64,000 nt of DNA from Mucilaginibacter paludis DSM 18603 (GCF_000166195.2 NZ_CM001403.1:558001-622000); one strand, 5' to 3'; counted from the stretch's first letter, positions 34,720 to 44,351 are shown. The notes: a model not told the origin generated them from the letters alone. Numbers and translations are program-made.

Positions 34720-35580
34720 TTACCTGATCGATTCAAATTCGTCATCCTTATCCAATTTCAGGATTACGTTTTCTTTCATTTCATCGAGGTATCTCGTCCT
34801 GCTTAATCTTTTTCTCCGGCGTAATTCGGAAAGGCGCTTGGATGGAACGCCAATTTTAACACGGAATTTCTCTTCCAGCCAGCGGAAAATATCTGACAGG
34901 CTTGCCGTGCCGTTATTCAACTGTTTGGTGTGGTAGATACCGATGCCGATCTCGGCGAGATTAATGGTGTCGCCTGTCCATTTCATATCGTCCGGCTCGT
35001 TGTTCAGTTGTAAGGGATTAGCAGGATTTTGTTTCAGATAAAGCATTTTTTCGATGACCCAATCTTTGAGTTTATCAAAGGCCATGAACTTGGAGAACAG
35101 GTAATCCCCACTGGTGGCAAAGCCTGGGTTAACTTCAGGTACTGCGGGCAATAATACGCTTTGAATTTCTTCACCGCGTATAAAGTATAAATTATCCAGT
35201 TCATCGGCATCAAGTTTATAATACTGATACAAAAATGCGTACTGCTGAAAAAAGCGTTCAATATAATGCAGTTCCTGCGCTAAATAGTCAAGTTGTTTGT
35301 CGGCATTACCAAAAGGAAAACCGGTTTCAATCGTATACAGTTCGGTGTAATAGATCTGCCATTGATAAAAGGATGGTTTGGTATACTTAAAGAAGTTAAC
35401 CTGGTCTTGTTTATCCTTAAACGGATGGACATTAACGTCCTCTTTTAATTTATTGAGCGCCTGCCTGATCAGTTTTAATGCGCTGGTCAATCTTTGTAAC
35501 GGTTCATTGGATTGGCAATAAACTTGCTCCAAATCCTGTTCTAACTGTCTTAGCAGCCGGGAATTTTGTTCCTGTAACAT
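34720..35580 (-). CDS. rteC: RteC-like regulator of conjugative transposition
   Basis: 286 residues, helical. The blocks FFKYTKPSFYQWQIYYTELY, LDYLAQELHYIERFFQQY and KMKWTG-type DDMKWTGDTINLAEIGIGIY match RteC, the tetracycline-responsive regulator of excision in CTnDOT; the C-terminus is basic and HTH-like (RLSELRRRKRLSRTRYLD). In this element it could link environmental cues to excision or transfer. The gene stands alone with 170 bases before the traD-position gene. Confidence 0.88.
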   Translation of the reverse strand: MLQEQNSRLLRQLEQDLEQVYCQSNEPLQRLTSALKLIRQALNKLKEDVNVHPFKDKQDQVNFFKYTKPSFYQWQIYYTELYTIETGFPFGNADKQLDYLAQELHYIERFFQQYAFLYQYYKLDADELDNLYFIRGEEIQSVLLPAVPEVNPGFATSGDYLFSKFMAFDKLKDWVIEKMLYLKQNPANPLQLNNEPDDMKWTGDTINLAEIGIGIYHTKQLNNGTASLSDIFRWLEEKFRVKIGVPSKRLSELRRRKRLSRTRYLDEMKENVILKLDKDDEFESIR

Positions 35581-35778
35581 GGTAGAAATTTATTTAAGTA
35601 AGACCTGCCTTGCCTGTTTACTGGCAACAACTTTTCACTTAGGCAGGAAATGCGTAAAATATATCCATACGTGCAATTTAATTTCGGTTTGAAAAAAAGG
35701 AGAAGCCAAAATTATCTGCGCAGAACAATACAAAAAATACCAAAAAAGTGGGTTTTGGATACTCAAAAAGTGGTAATT

Positions 35779-36729
35779 TTATAGAAAAAGAGCCCCAAAC
35801 AGGGAGAAATGGACATTTTGCAGTTTAAAAATCAGCCCGGAACGGTTCTTGACCTTTACTTTTTTGAAGGTGTTATAAATATGTTTTTTTACCGTTTCTT
35901 CGGAAATATGCAGTGCTTCAGCAATGTCTTTATTGCCCATCCCTTTCAGAATTAGCTGTGCGATTTCTATTTCCATTTTAGTGAGGCCGTAGCGGATAAA
36001 ATTCTCCTGGATAATTGCCGGGTTGACGTTATCCATATGGAGTTGTAACATGCGGCGGTACTCGCTTCTTGCCTTTTTGATGGATTTTACTATAAATAAA
36101 AAGCTGATCGCGATGATCCCCGTATTGGTGCAGAGCACTTCTACAAGCTGGCTGGTTTCTGTAAAGCCAAAAAATGCTAAGGTTGCCCAAGGGCTAACGG
36201 CACAATACATGGCGATTTCTTCAAGATACTGGTGTTGATTTCGGTGCGTTTTATTTTTGATGTGTATCGCCCTGAAAATCGCCCATAGTAAGACCAATGC
36301 ATAAATAAAGGGAGCGATCATACCATATTTCAAATCGGTTTCAAGGTTTCCGTGAATGGCATAATCAATGACAAAAAAGATCAAATAAGGAAGCATTAAA
36401 AACAAAGGGACGCCGTAATAGACGTGCCAGCGTAATAATTTCAAATCAAATGCCTTATAAAAGTAAAAAGGAAAATAGGAGGCCATTAAAAATCCGCTGC
36501 CGTAGGCGATCATTTCTTGCAACTGAATGGACAGCCTGATCTTAGGGTCGGGAAAAAGTCCTCCTGTGATATTGTAAAATAGCAATAAGATCAACAGGAT
36601 AAGATACCAGAGCCGGTTTTGATCTTCGGGGCGAGACAGGTAGTAAAAAAATTGGATAGCGAACATGATCGTTTCCAATACAATAAATATAAAAGTTACG
36701 ATGTGAATTTGAGTTCCGAAGACAAGCAT
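35779..36729 (-). CDS. Seven-helix membrane protein with LuxR-type HTH
   Basis: 316 residues. About seven hydrophobic helices over residues 1-215, then a LuxR/GerE DNA-binding domain (LTKMEIEIAQLILKGMGNKD, ISEETVKKHIYNTFKKVKV). Such 7TM-HTH proteins are membrane-bound one-component regulators typical of Bacteroidota. Position between the umuDC cassette and rteC suggests possible control of nearby genes; targets are unknown. Confidence 0.85.
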   Translation of the reverse strand: MLVFGTQIHIVTFIFIVLETIMFAIQFFYYLSRPEDQNRLWYLILLILLLFYNITGGLFPDPKIRLSIQLQEMIAYGSGFLMASYFPFYFYKAFDLKLLRWHVYYGVPLFLMLPYLIFFVIDYAIHGNLETDLKYGMIAPFIYALVLLWAIFRAIHIKNKTHRNQHQYLEEIAMYCAVSPWATLAFFGFTETSQLVEVLCTNTGIIAISFLFIVKSIKKARSEYRRMLQLHMDNVNPAIIQENFIRYGLTKMEIEIAQLILKGMGNKDIAEALHISEETVKKHIYNTFKKVKVKNRSGLIFKLQNVHFSLFGALFL

Positions 36730-36786
36730 ATAGGTAAAGGTTATAGGTGGATGTATTAGATGTCGGTTGTCGTGTATATATATGCG

Positions 36787-37353
36787 CTATCTTTTTAAAA
36801 AATAGAGGGTATAATTAAGTTCAAGCTGATCATATATCTGAAAGCCATAGCGTTCATACCAGGGTAAATTGCTTACAGTCGAGGTTTCCAGGTAAAGGGG
36901 CAAATGTTTTTCTCCGGCGCTGGCGATCACTTCCTTTAAAAGCTTTTCGCCGATGCCTTTATGCTGCTCGGCTGGGTCAACTCCTATGAACCATAAATAC
37001 ATCTTTGACCCTTTGGGCTGTTTGGCTTTTATTTTTTTTTCCCTTTCCATCGCTTTTTTTATCCCGCCTATCCCGATAGCGTTGAAAATCAATTTGACAT
37101 CCAACAGGATAGCTGACAAAGTGGTCTTTTTATTTTGCGGGTAAAGTAGCAATGCGCAAGCTTTCCGGTCGTCGGAAAGCCATACTTCTCCGAATAGAGA
37201 ACACATTTCAAACGAATAATCCATTAAGGCCATGATGCGCTCCGTTCGCCGGGCACCATTGCGGACGATGTAGTTTACGCTTTGGTTATCTTCAAACGCC
37301 TGGGTCAATAATCGAACAACTGCATCTTTGTCGGTAATTTGAGCTTTAATCAT
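36787..37353 (-). CDS. GNAT-family N-acetyltransferase
   Basis: 188 residues with the acetyl-CoA-binding motif (GVDPAEQHKGIGEKLLKEVI) and the C-terminal LETSTVSNLPWYERYGFQIY block. The substrate is unknown. Likely cargo. Starts 57 bases upstream of the LuxR-type gene in the same direction. Confidence 0.88.
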   Translation of the reverse strand: MIKAQITDKDAVVRLLTQAFEDNQSVNYIVRNGARRTERIMALMDYSFEMCSLFGEVWLSDDRKACALLLYPQNKKTTLSAILLDVKLIFNAIGIGGIKKAMEREKKIKAKQPKGSKMYLWFIGVDPAEQHKGIGEKLLKEVIASAGEKHLPLYLETSTVSNLPWYERYGFQIYDQLELNYTLYFLKR

Positions 37354-37791
37354 ATTTTTTGCGATAGGTAAATGTACCAGATGGTTGAGGTTAGCAAACC
37401 AAAGGCACCCATATTTAAAAATAATATTAAACAGAGACCTTAATATTCACTTCAATATCTTTAACTTTTACGAATTAATATTCCTAAATGTTGTTTGAAC
37501 ACATAATTTTGACACGTATATTACCTTATAAGCAAAACGCGACTGAAAATTAAAACGAAGTGAGTTTTCATTTTGGTGTTTGAATAGGAAGATAAGTGAT
37601 CAATTAGCCACGTTATAACATCAAAGCCAACTTGAAACTACAGTTTAACGAGCCACTTCTGACTTCAATTAAAATATTCGTGTTTCTTTTCGTTAAATAC
37701 TCCCTAATGCAGCTTGTCGTCGAGCCGTTCTATTAAATAAAAATTTCATTCATATTTTTAATTGCTAAAAATATTAGCACTTTTGTCGTTA
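37354..37791. promoter_or_regulatory. Divergent promoter region with a palindrome before umuD
   Basis: 438 bases without a gene. A 15-base palindrome GCTAA-AAATA-TTAGC (37764-37778) lies 14 bases before the umuD ATG, placed well for an operator overlapping the promoter. It does not look like the E. coli LexA box, so which repressor binds is unknown. Confidence 0.45.
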
Positions 37792-38250
37792 ATGAAATCG
37801 GCCACTATTCAAATCTTCAAAGTTTTAAAGTCTGTAACGGAATTACCGCTATTCCTGTCAACGATACAAGCTGGTTTTCCATCGCCTGCCGATGATTATT
37901 TAGAGGATGCGATAAGCCTCGATGACATTTGCGTTTCCAATCCGGCAAGCACTTTCCTGGGACGGGTTAAGGGCCAATCCCTTAGAGACATTTGCATTTA
38001 CGAGGGTGATATCGTAGTGATTGATAAATCACTTGAACCCGAACATCGTGATTTGGTGGTGTGTGCGATTGATGGAGAGTTTAATGCGAAGATCTTGCAC
38101 TTGGATGCCTTGCAGGGTATACGGTTATTATCCGCTAACCCCGGTTTTCAACCCATTGTTATCCATGACCTAACCGATTTTAGGGTTTGGGGGGTAGTTA
38201 CCTATATCATTCAAAATATTAAAAATCGTTCCCATGATTGGAATTATTGA
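37792..38250 (+). CDS. umuD: UmuD-like translesion polymerase subunit (S24 peptidase)
   Basis: 152 residues from the ATG at 37792; the TTG upstream lies in the palindrome. A self-cleavage site resembles AGFPSPA (Ala-Gly), the catalytic Ser is in GQSLRD (usual GDSM) and the catalytic Lys in DGEFNAKIL. UmuD is cleaved after DNA damage and joins UmuC in polymerase V. It overlaps umuC by 17 bases. Confidence 0.9.
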   Translation: MKSATIQIFKVLKSVTELPLFLSTIQAGFPSPADDYLEDAISLDDICVSNPASTFLGRVKGQSLRDICIYEGDIVVIDKSLEPEHRDLVVCAIDGEFNAKILHLDALQGIRLLSANPGFQPIVIHDLTDFRVWGVVTYIIQNIKNRSHDWNY

Positions 38251-39493
38251 TTGCAATAATTTTTATGCCAGTTGCGAACGGGTATTTAACCCGGCACTTA
38301 AAGATGTGCCAGTTATAATTTATAGTAACAATGATGGCGCGGTCATTGCCCGTAGTGAGGAAGCCAAAGCATTAGGCATCGGCATGGCTGTTCCGATGTT
38401 TGAAATAAAGCGACTAATGAAGCTTCATGATATAAAAGGCTTTAGCAGTAATTATACGCTTTATGGTGATATGTCCAGGAGAATAAAAGCTATTATCCGC
38501 ACGTTGTTTAAAGATGTTGAAGATTATAGTATTGATGAGTCTTTCGTGGATTGCAACGGATTGGAATATCGTGACTACTTCGAGTATATAAAAACTGCAA
38601 GGGATAAAATTACTAATTGGTCTGGTGTGCCTGTTTCTATTGGGGTGGCAGAAACCAAAACACTTGCTAAACTCGCTAACCGTATAGCAAAGAAGCAGTT
38701 CAGAAAGATCGGGGTTTATATCATTGATAACGAGGAAAAGCGTTTAGCGGCTTTAAAGGCGACCGATATAAATAATGTTTGGGGGATTGGCGGCAGGATA
38801 ACCAAGCGACTAAATGCTAAGGGGATTCATACGGCTTATGATTTATCTTTAATTGATACTGATTGGGCAAAAGCTAATTTCAGTGTTGTCTTACAGCGCA
38901 CGGTTTATGAATTAAAAGGCATCCCCTGCATCCCCTTAGAACTCATACCGCCGGGGAAGCAGAATATTGCTTCACAAAAAAGCTTTGGGGTTTATCAAAC
39001 AGAATTGGAGCCGATAGCTGAGGCCCTGGCCAACTATACAGCACGTGTGTCTGAAAAACTGCGGCGACAAAAGTGCGTTGCGGGTGGGATAGAAGTTTGG
39101 TTGGGGACTAATAATTTTTCAAAAACGGATAAACAATATTTTCCGTCCATTCATACCGTTTGCGATGTGCCAACAGATTATACGCCTTATTTGATTAAAC
39201 GGGCGATAACCGGATTAAAAAAAATTTACCGGAATGAGTTTCTTTATAAACGTGTCGGCGTGATGCTGACCGATATAAGGGATGCCAGCGACGGCACGCT
39301 AAATTTGTTTTGTCCATATACCCGGCAAAAGGAGATAACCGTAATTCAGCAGGTTGACCGCATCAATCGTTTACTTGGCCGTGATACGGTGCGTTCCGCA
39401 CAACAGGGTTTTGTTGCCGACTGGCGCATGAAACAGGAAAGTTTAAGCGGTTTTTTCACGACTCGTTTAAGTGATATAATTGAAATCAAATGA
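38234..39493 (+). CDS. umuC: UmuC-like Y-family DNA polymerase
   Basis: 419 residues, full length. Catalytic motifs are GIIDCNNFYASCERVFNP (first Asp) and YSIDESFVDC (second acidic pair), then the thumb/little finger regions (NVWGIGGRITKRLNAKGI). Performs error-prone bypass of lesions. Its presence between the T4CP and tra genes makes it mobile cargo. Confidence 0.95.
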   Translation: MIGIIDCNNFYASCERVFNPALKDVPVIIYSNNDGAVIARSEEAKALGIGMAVPMFEIKRLMKLHDIKGFSSNYTLYGDMSRRIKAIIRTLFKDVEDYSIDESFVDCNGLEYRDYFEYIKTARDKITNWSGVPVSIGVAETKTLAKLANRIAKKQFRKIGVYIIDNEEKRLAALKATDINNVWGIGGRITKRLNAKGIHTAYDLSLIDTDWAKANFSVVLQRTVYELKGIPCIPLELIPPGKQNIASQKSFGVYQTELEPIAEALANYTARVSEKLRRQKCVAGGIEVWLGTNNFSKTDKQYFPSIHTVCDVPTDYTPYLIKRAITGLKKIYRNEFLYKRVGVMLTDIRDASDGTLNLFCPYTRQKEITVIQQVDRINRLLGRDTVRSAQQGFVADWRMKQESLSGFFTTRLSDIIEIK

Positions 39494-39744
39494 ATACAGC
39501 TTACCTTAATAGAGTGCTGATCTATTTACATCAGGAGCTACCGCAACAATATCGGGAGCAGATCAGATTAACTGATGAAAAATTTATTGTAACTGTTCCT
39601 GACACATCAAACTTTCAATCTGTTTATGAATTGTTGCACCCAACCATTGTAAGCTGTATTAACAGGGTTAGAAACCGTGATATGGATTTAGAGTTTACGA
39701 TACGCTCAAAAAACCAAGAAAGGGATTTTAAAATATTAAAATAA
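39490..39744 (+). CDS. Small hypothetical protein coupled to umuC (84 aa)
   Basis: Overlaps the umuC stop by 4 bases (ATGA). Sequence such as VLIYLHQELPQQYREQIRLT and RNRDMDLEFTIRSKNQERDF gives a mixed alpha/beta soluble protein of unknown family. Coupling suggests a role with polymerase V or co-regulation only. Confidence 0.6.
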   Translation: MNTAYLNRVLIYLHQELPQQYREQIRLTDEKFIVTVPDTSNFQSVYELLHPTIVSCINRVRNRDMDLEFTIRSKNQERDFKILK

Positions 39745-39771
39745 CAGGGAATTAGTAACTAATTCCCTGTT
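39743..39771. terminator. Bidirectional terminator between umuDC and the T4CP gene
   Basis: A 12-bp perfect stem AACAGGGAATTA / TAATTCCCTGTT with loop GTAAC, overlapping the ends of both convergent genes. Confidence 0.75.
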
Positions 39772-41887
39772 CATCTGCCTGTTCAAGATTTTGTTGCTCG
39801 ACTTTTTGAGTGGTAGCGTCCTGCTCTTTTTGTTCTATACCGGGCGCGATCTGCGCTCTATCTGGACTTTGCTTACTATCGGCGGTTTTTTCTTTTTTTT
39901 GATTGGTGCCCTCTGTTTGCTTGTCTACATCTTTCGGTTTGCTTTCCTCAACCTTTTCCATCTCGGTTTTAATAAGCAATGCAATATCAGCTTTGATCTG
40001 TTTATAATTTTCTTCCACATCTTCAGGGGAAACGTAACCGATCAGGGGAATAGCTTTGTAAGCGGCTTCCTCTTTGGCAATTGTGTCATGATCGTTCTGG
40101 ATTTCGCTATGAAATAATTTCAGGTTGATGCGTTCTTCGGGATTGTCGGCAACTATGCCTACAAATTCCCCTGATGACAGCGAAGCGATCTTTGATGCCG
40201 GTATAGCATAATCAAGTTGAGTAGCTTTTGAGAATGAAGTATCGCTGCTATTGATGGTCAGGCTGTTTTTATCCTGAACGATTTTACCGAAATTCTCTGC
40301 CAGCTTTTTAGCGGTATCGCCTGTTACCTGCCCACTGATAATGTTGCCGACTATCCCGGTTATCACGTCCGCCTGTTCAGCGCCATAATCCTTTTTAAGC
40401 TGGCTAAAGTCCTGAACGGCAAGTGTCGTCGCTACTTTATTGCTTCGGGCCGTTGCGATCAGGCTGTCCATGTTATTAAAAAATATAGTTGGAAACTCGT
40501 CGAATATCAAGCTGCTTTTCAATTTCCCTTTCTGATTGACCTGTTTGATCAATCGCGAAATATAAAGCGATAGGACTGCCCCATAGGTTTGCAGCTTTTG
40601 AGGATTATTACCAAGGCAGATGATCTTAGGCGCTTTAGGGTTGTTAAGGTCAAGCGTAAAATCGTTGCCGGACAAAACATAATATAGTGTTGGCGAAGAT
40701 AGGCGGGACAGGCCGATCTTCGCACTGGCAATTTGACCCTCCAGTTGTGCTTTGGCGTTATTATTAAAGGCCAGAATAAAAGGATTGATCAGGGCCTGCA
40801 CTTCTTCTTCCCGCTGTAAGATGGCAAATAGCTGTTCGTAATCAGTCTGCATTAATTCAATTACATGAGGGAGCGTACAAAATTTGCCGTTCTCATATTT
40901 ACGCAGATACCATATTAACGCCGTCAAAAAATTGATGGGGCTTTCTACAAAAAAATCACCTTGTTTACGTATCCATTCGCGGTTTAGACCCATCATGATC
41001 GTGCGGCTGGCCTCTGCCGCGTCGGTTATATCAAGCATACCATCAGGTTCAAGCGGGTTACAGCGGTGGGATCGGTTGAGATCGTCAAAATTGATAACGT
41101 AAAAGGCAGGCTTTACCTCGTAGTTTCCCTTGTACATCATCAGTTTATTGTAAGCGATCTTGGAAAGGTCATCAAATTTAAAGTCATAAATCAGCATGGA
41201 AAACCCTTTTTTCAGGTGCTGGTCTATCACATGCCGAATAACAAAGTATGATTTACCCGCTCCCGGCGAACCTGACACCAACAGGCCGCGCATCGGGTTA
41301 ATAACGTTTATCCAACTATCCCTGACCTTACCTTTCAAATTATACTTCGCGGGCAGGTTAATGGAGTACTCATTTTCAAGCAGTCTTTCCTCTTGGGGGA
41401 AAGTTTCATTATCTGTGTTGAAAACATCCTTGCTCAACTTGTCTTTGAGCAAGCGCGATAACCAGGCACCGCCAGTTAGCATTAGTAAAAAGCCGATACC
41501 TGTTAATATGATGTAGCAAGCGGCTATAATAGTGATACTGGCAGGCATATAAAAAAATAATACACTTAGCCAATATAGAAGCAAGCCGCTAAATAGATAA
41601 GCAATAATGCTTTTATAGCCGATCTTTTCATCTTTCCGGCCTTTGATGCCCACCAAAGAAATAGCCAGGCAAAGCAATACGGCCAGTTTCGGTTTGATGA
41701 TTCCATTAAATAAGCCTGTTTTAGCGATGTTGCTTATGATCCTGTCCGTGATGCCTGCCGTCCAGTGCCACGCTTCAAAGGCATGGTAGCAAGTGATATA
41801 AAAATGGATAGCTAAAATAAAAATGCTGATCAAACGGGTAAAATCGACGATCTTTCTTAATCCCTGGGTATCTTCTCCGGTCTGCAT
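39752..41887 (-). CDS. mobC: Type IV coupling protein (VirD4/TraG-type, MobC)
   Basis: 711 residues. Four or so N-terminal membrane helices, Walker A GSPGAGKS (206-213), Walker B in LKSSLIFDEFPTIFFNNMD and the QDFSQLKKDYG block. A Gln/Glu/Lys-rich tail follows. It delivers the relaxase-DNA complex to the channel. Starts 29 bases after the relaxase stop. Confidence 0.93.
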   Translation of the reverse strand: MQTGEDTQGLRKIVDFTRLISIFILAIHFYITCYHAFEAWHWTAGITDRIISNIAKTGLFNGIIKPKLAVLLCLAISLVGIKGRKDEKIGYKSIIAYLFSGLLLYWLSVLFFYMPASITIIAACYIILTGIGFLLMLTGGAWLSRLLKDKLSKDVFNTDNETFPQEERLLENEYSINLPAKYNLKGKVRDSWINVINPMRGLLVSGSPGAGKSYFVIRHVIDQHLKKGFSMLIYDFKFDDLSKIAYNKLMMYKGNYEVKPAFYVINFDDLNRSHRCNPLEPDGMLDITDAAEASRTIMMGLNREWIRKQGDFFVESPINFLTALIWYLRKYENGKFCTLPHVIELMQTDYEQLFAILQREEEVQALINPFILAFNNNAKAQLEGQIASAKIGLSRLSSPTLYYVLSGNDFTLDLNNPKAPKIICLGNNPQKLQTYGAVLSLYISRLIKQVNQKGKLKSSLIFDEFPTIFFNNMDSLIATARSNKVATTLAVQDFSQLKKDYGAEQADVITGIVGNIISGQVTGDTAKKLAENFGKIVQDKNSLTINSSDTSFSKATQLDYAIPASKIASLSSGEFVGIVADNPEERINLKLFHSEIQNDHDTIAKEEAAYKAIPLIGYVSPEDVEENYKQIKADIALLIKTEMEKVEESKPKDVDKQTEGTNQKKEKTADSKQSPDRAQIAPGIEQKEQDATTQKVEQQNLEQADEQGISY

Positions 41888-41916
41888 GATCTTGTCTTTT
41901 AAATATTTACTGGTTG

Positions 41917-42825
41917 TTAAAATGATAAGCCCTGATCCTGCTCGGGGCCATTACGTTTCTTTTTCTTTTTGATAGGGATATGTGGTGCCGCTTTCTGTGT
42001 GGGCTTGGTCAACGTTTGCAGGATGGCCGGGGCTAAAGGACGTCCTTGTAGCGGTTCCTGCTGTGGCCTATGGGTGAGCGGTATCCGGTTCCGCCGTTCT
42101 GATCGCATGGCCACGCGCTCTTCTAAGCCGCCCTTCTTTTTGGCATTCGCATAGGCGTAGCTTTCACTCAAGCCACGGTCGAATTTGAATTGTTCGTCAA
42201 AGAGCCGCTCACCTGACTGTTTGAATGCCGAACGGTCAAACTGGCCCATGCGACGAGCGTGTTCGGCATTCCTGCCTTTGGAGTTATTCATCGGGCTAAG
42301 CTTGACCTTATTGGTCATATCCTTGCGGCTGACAATCACCTGTATGTGCATCTGTTCGCCCGGTTTTCGTTCACCGCGCTTGCGTAATCCCTGTTGTACT
42401 TCTTTATCCTTATGGCTGTAATAGCGATGATTTTCCAGCTTTCCGAACCAAAGCAAGTCCTTGTTGCTGTCAATACCGGGGCGCTTAAAGTTTCGTGCAT
42501 ACTCGTCCATGATTTTGACTGCGTAGGCTTTAAGCTGCTCCTTTGCGCCATCATCACCAAATTGCTCCTTTAACCAGGCGATCTCTTTCTGGCTTGGACT
42601 GATATTAACGAGAAAGAATTTTGCGTCTGTTTTACTAAGCTTGGCGATATTGTTATCTATGGCCTGCACCGGCTCGTATGAAGGAATAGCCCGGCGGTCC
42701 TGATTAAACCATAATTCCGGCTCCTTATCCCTGTCCATCCGGTTTTCCTTATCAAGATAATGAACTAAGTCGCTGCTGCTGCCTTTATTGTCGGCGGTAT
42801 CGCTGGCGGTGATATTGATAAACAT
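41917..42825 (-). CDS. mobB: Relaxase/mobilisation protein (DUF5712, MobB-like)
   Basis: 302 residues: FINITASDTADNKGSSSDLV, SHKDKEVQQGLRKRGERKPG and the conserved EQMHIQVIVSRKDMTNKVKL, in which His-x-Gln-x-Ile resembles the metal-site strand of relaxases; basic C-terminus. Matches the DUF5712 proteins that act as relaxases on Bacteroidota elements. It follows the BfmA/BtgA gene by 3 bases. Confidence 0.85.
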   Translation of the reverse strand: MFINITASDTADNKGSSSDLVHYLDKENRMDRDKEPELWFNQDRRAIPSYEPVQAIDNNIAKLSKTDAKFFLVNISPSQKEIAWLKEQFGDDGAKEQLKAYAVKIMDEYARNFKRPGIDSNKDLLWFGKLENHRYYSHKDKEVQQGLRKRGERKPGEQMHIQVIVSRKDMTNKVKLSPMNNSKGRNAEHARRMGQFDRSAFKQSGERLFDEQFKFDRGLSESYAYANAKKKGGLEERVAMRSERRNRIPLTHRPQQEPLQGRPLAPAILQTLTKPTQKAAPHIPIKKKKKRNGPEQDQGLSF

Positions 42826-42828
42826 AAA

Positions 42829-43365
42829 TTAAAGCTTTGTAATGTGACCGATCGCTTCCTGCAGAAGCGTCTCTTTTTCCCTTGTTGATACGTTCAAAGT
42901 CGCCTTGTAATAAAAATTCAGAATGTAAATGAACTTTTGTTTCAGGCTCTCCTTTGTGTCGGTTACTTCTTTGAGTATTTGCATCAGCTTTTCGCCCTGT
43001 TGGGCCTGCACTTGCTGGCCTGACAGGATTTCGCGGTTCGCTTTTAATACCTGGCTGTTAAAGCTGTCTATGATCTTGATCTGCGAAGCAACCATCCGAT
43101 CTAACTCAACCTTGACGGGGATTAAAATCTTTTCTTCCTGTGCCCTGATAAAACGGATATAGGTATCGTGATTTTTGGCCAGCGTTTTCTTTAAGACTTC
43201 ATCGTTTATATCGGTAGGATCTTTTTTTGTGCGGTAGAAATATTCGACCATCTGATTGAAAAATTGGAACTTACTTAGGCCGAAACTATTGGCAACCTTA
43301 CCCAACTTTTCATCGGTTTCCGCTGAGAAGCGAAGCGTTTTATTATAGTTGTCTTTTGTTGGCAT
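42829..43365 (-). CDS. BfmA/BtgA-family mobilisation accessory protein
   Basis: 178 residues. The N-terminus (NKTLRFSAETDEKLGKVANS, FGLSKFQFFNQMVEYF) is ribbon-helix-helix-like for DNA binding and the rest is a coiled coil. Family members bind oriT and help the relaxase. The candidate oriT lies directly upstream. Confidence 0.85.
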   Translation of the reverse strand: MPTKDNYNKTLRFSAETDEKLGKVANSFGLSKFQFFNQMVEYFYRTKKDPTDINDEVLKKTLAKNHDTYIRFIRAQEEKILIPVKVELDRMVASQIKIIDSFNSQVLKANREILSGQQVQAQQGEKLMQILKEVTDTKESLKQKFIYILNFYYKATLNVSTREKETLLQEAIGHITKL

Positions 43366-43429
43366 TTTACGGTATACTTATAAGTTGACTTATGGTATTT
43401 TCTGCGTTTATGATATGATAGAGGCCGCT

Positions 43430-43508
43430 ACTTATGCCTGGGGCATAAGTTAAACCCCGTTTGCAGCGCAAACGGCAAGCGAATTGGGCCACTGCCCAAT
43501 TCCCGCTT
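43430..43508. other. Candidate oriT: three consecutive hairpins upstream of mobilisation genes
   Basis: ACTTATGCC-TGG-GGCATAAGT (43430-43450), CCGTTTG-CAGCG-CAAACGG (43457-43475) and CAAGC GAATTGGGC-CACT-GCCCAATTC .GCTTG (43476-43508). Also a TAAGTTGACTTA repeat at 43381. Dense inverted repeats just upstream of the relaxosome genes are typical of oriT. No nic site can be assigned by eye. The stretch 43366-43580 has no gene. Confidence 0.5.
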
Positions 43509-43580
43509 GCTCCAATTTTTTTTCAAAAATTGGCCGCTGTTTTCCAGCCTAAAAATGGCCCGACCTGCGGGCCGGTGACT

Positions 43581-43937
43581 TCATCCGGCAGCCGGTTCGC
43601 CACCGGGAATGACCACCGCATTTATCCATTTTGGATTCCCGGCACCGTTCAGCGCGACCGTTATTTTCAGCCGTGTTCCGAAGGACAGGTAGGGAACGGC
43701 GGTATCACCCGCCATGTAATCTTCCGCTTTGTTCCGGTAGGCTGTCAGCCGGATTTGGGTGCCGTCGCCAGTGGTCAGGTAACAATCGGCCGCGACATGC
43801 TTTTTCGACCAGATCATAAAATCAAGGGTGGTCGTATATTCGCCAACTGGAACTACCTCCGGCGACCATGAATAATTACGGGGTTCAAAACCGGCTTCCA
43901 AAGCTGGCTTAAAACCAAGCACGTTTTTTTCATTCAT
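43581..43937 (-). CDS. Hypothetical protein (118 aa) coupled to the HTH gene
   Basis: A beta-rich protein with no cysteine cluster or catalytic motif (YTTTLDFMIWSKKHVAADCY, GTRLKITVALNGAGNPKW), DUF3127-like in appearance only. Overlaps the stop of the HTH gene by 4 bases, so translation is coupled. Function unknown; location suggests an excision or mobilisation role. Confidence 0.65.
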   Translation of the reverse strand: MNEKNVLGFKPALEAGFEPRNYSWSPEVVPVGEYTTTLDFMIWSKKHVAADCYLTTGDGTQIRLTAYRNKAEDYMAGDTAVPYLSFGTRLKITVALNGAGNPKWINAVVIPGGEPAAG

Positions 43938-44206
43938 GATTTATGCCCCTCCAGCATTTTAATAATATCCTCATGCTTGTAGTAAAGCAGACTGCCAACT
44001 TTGGTGTAGGTTATAATGCCTGCACTACGTAGGGTTTGTAATGTACCTGGGGATATGTTCAATAGCTTGCGTACCTCAGCACTTTTCAGCCATTCTCTTG
44101 ACGCCGACTGATTAGCGCGTCCGATGCCAAGCTTTTTTAGTTCTGCGAACAGTTCAGTTTTGAATTGCTCCAGATCGTCTTTGGTAATTAAATCTAATGT
44201 TGTCAT
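43934..44206 (-). CDS. Helix-turn-helix protein, excisionase-like (HTH_17)
   Basis: 90 residues from the ATG at 44206, giving MTTLDLITKDDLEQFKTEL; the upstream extension is not convincing. The domain WLKSAEVRKLLNISPGTLQT...GIITYTKVGSLLYYKHEDI is a MerR-like winged HTH of the Xis/HTH_17 type. On CTnDOT such proteins (Xis2c/2d) act in excision and tra activation, which is the likely role here. Confidence 0.85.
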   Translation of the reverse strand: MTTLDLITKDDLEQFKTELFAELKKLGIGRANQSASREWLKSAEVRKLLNISPGTLQTLRSAGIITYTKVGSLLYYKHEDIIKMLEGHKS

Positions 44207-44351
44207 AACTTTTCTCTTTACATTTCTGGCAACTTTATTGCCTTTGTGAATGCAAATGAAGAAAGGATGCAAATTTTAAATTGAGGCATTCAGGGATATC
44301 CCTAAATTAATTTTAGAAGAAGTAATAAGATCATCTGCCGGAAACATCTAG

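Noticed and set aside
43461..43871. 136-codon plus-strand frame over the oriT candidate and the 118-aa gene
   Set aside because: Antisense to a gene that is translationally coupled to the HTH gene; no start context or homology.
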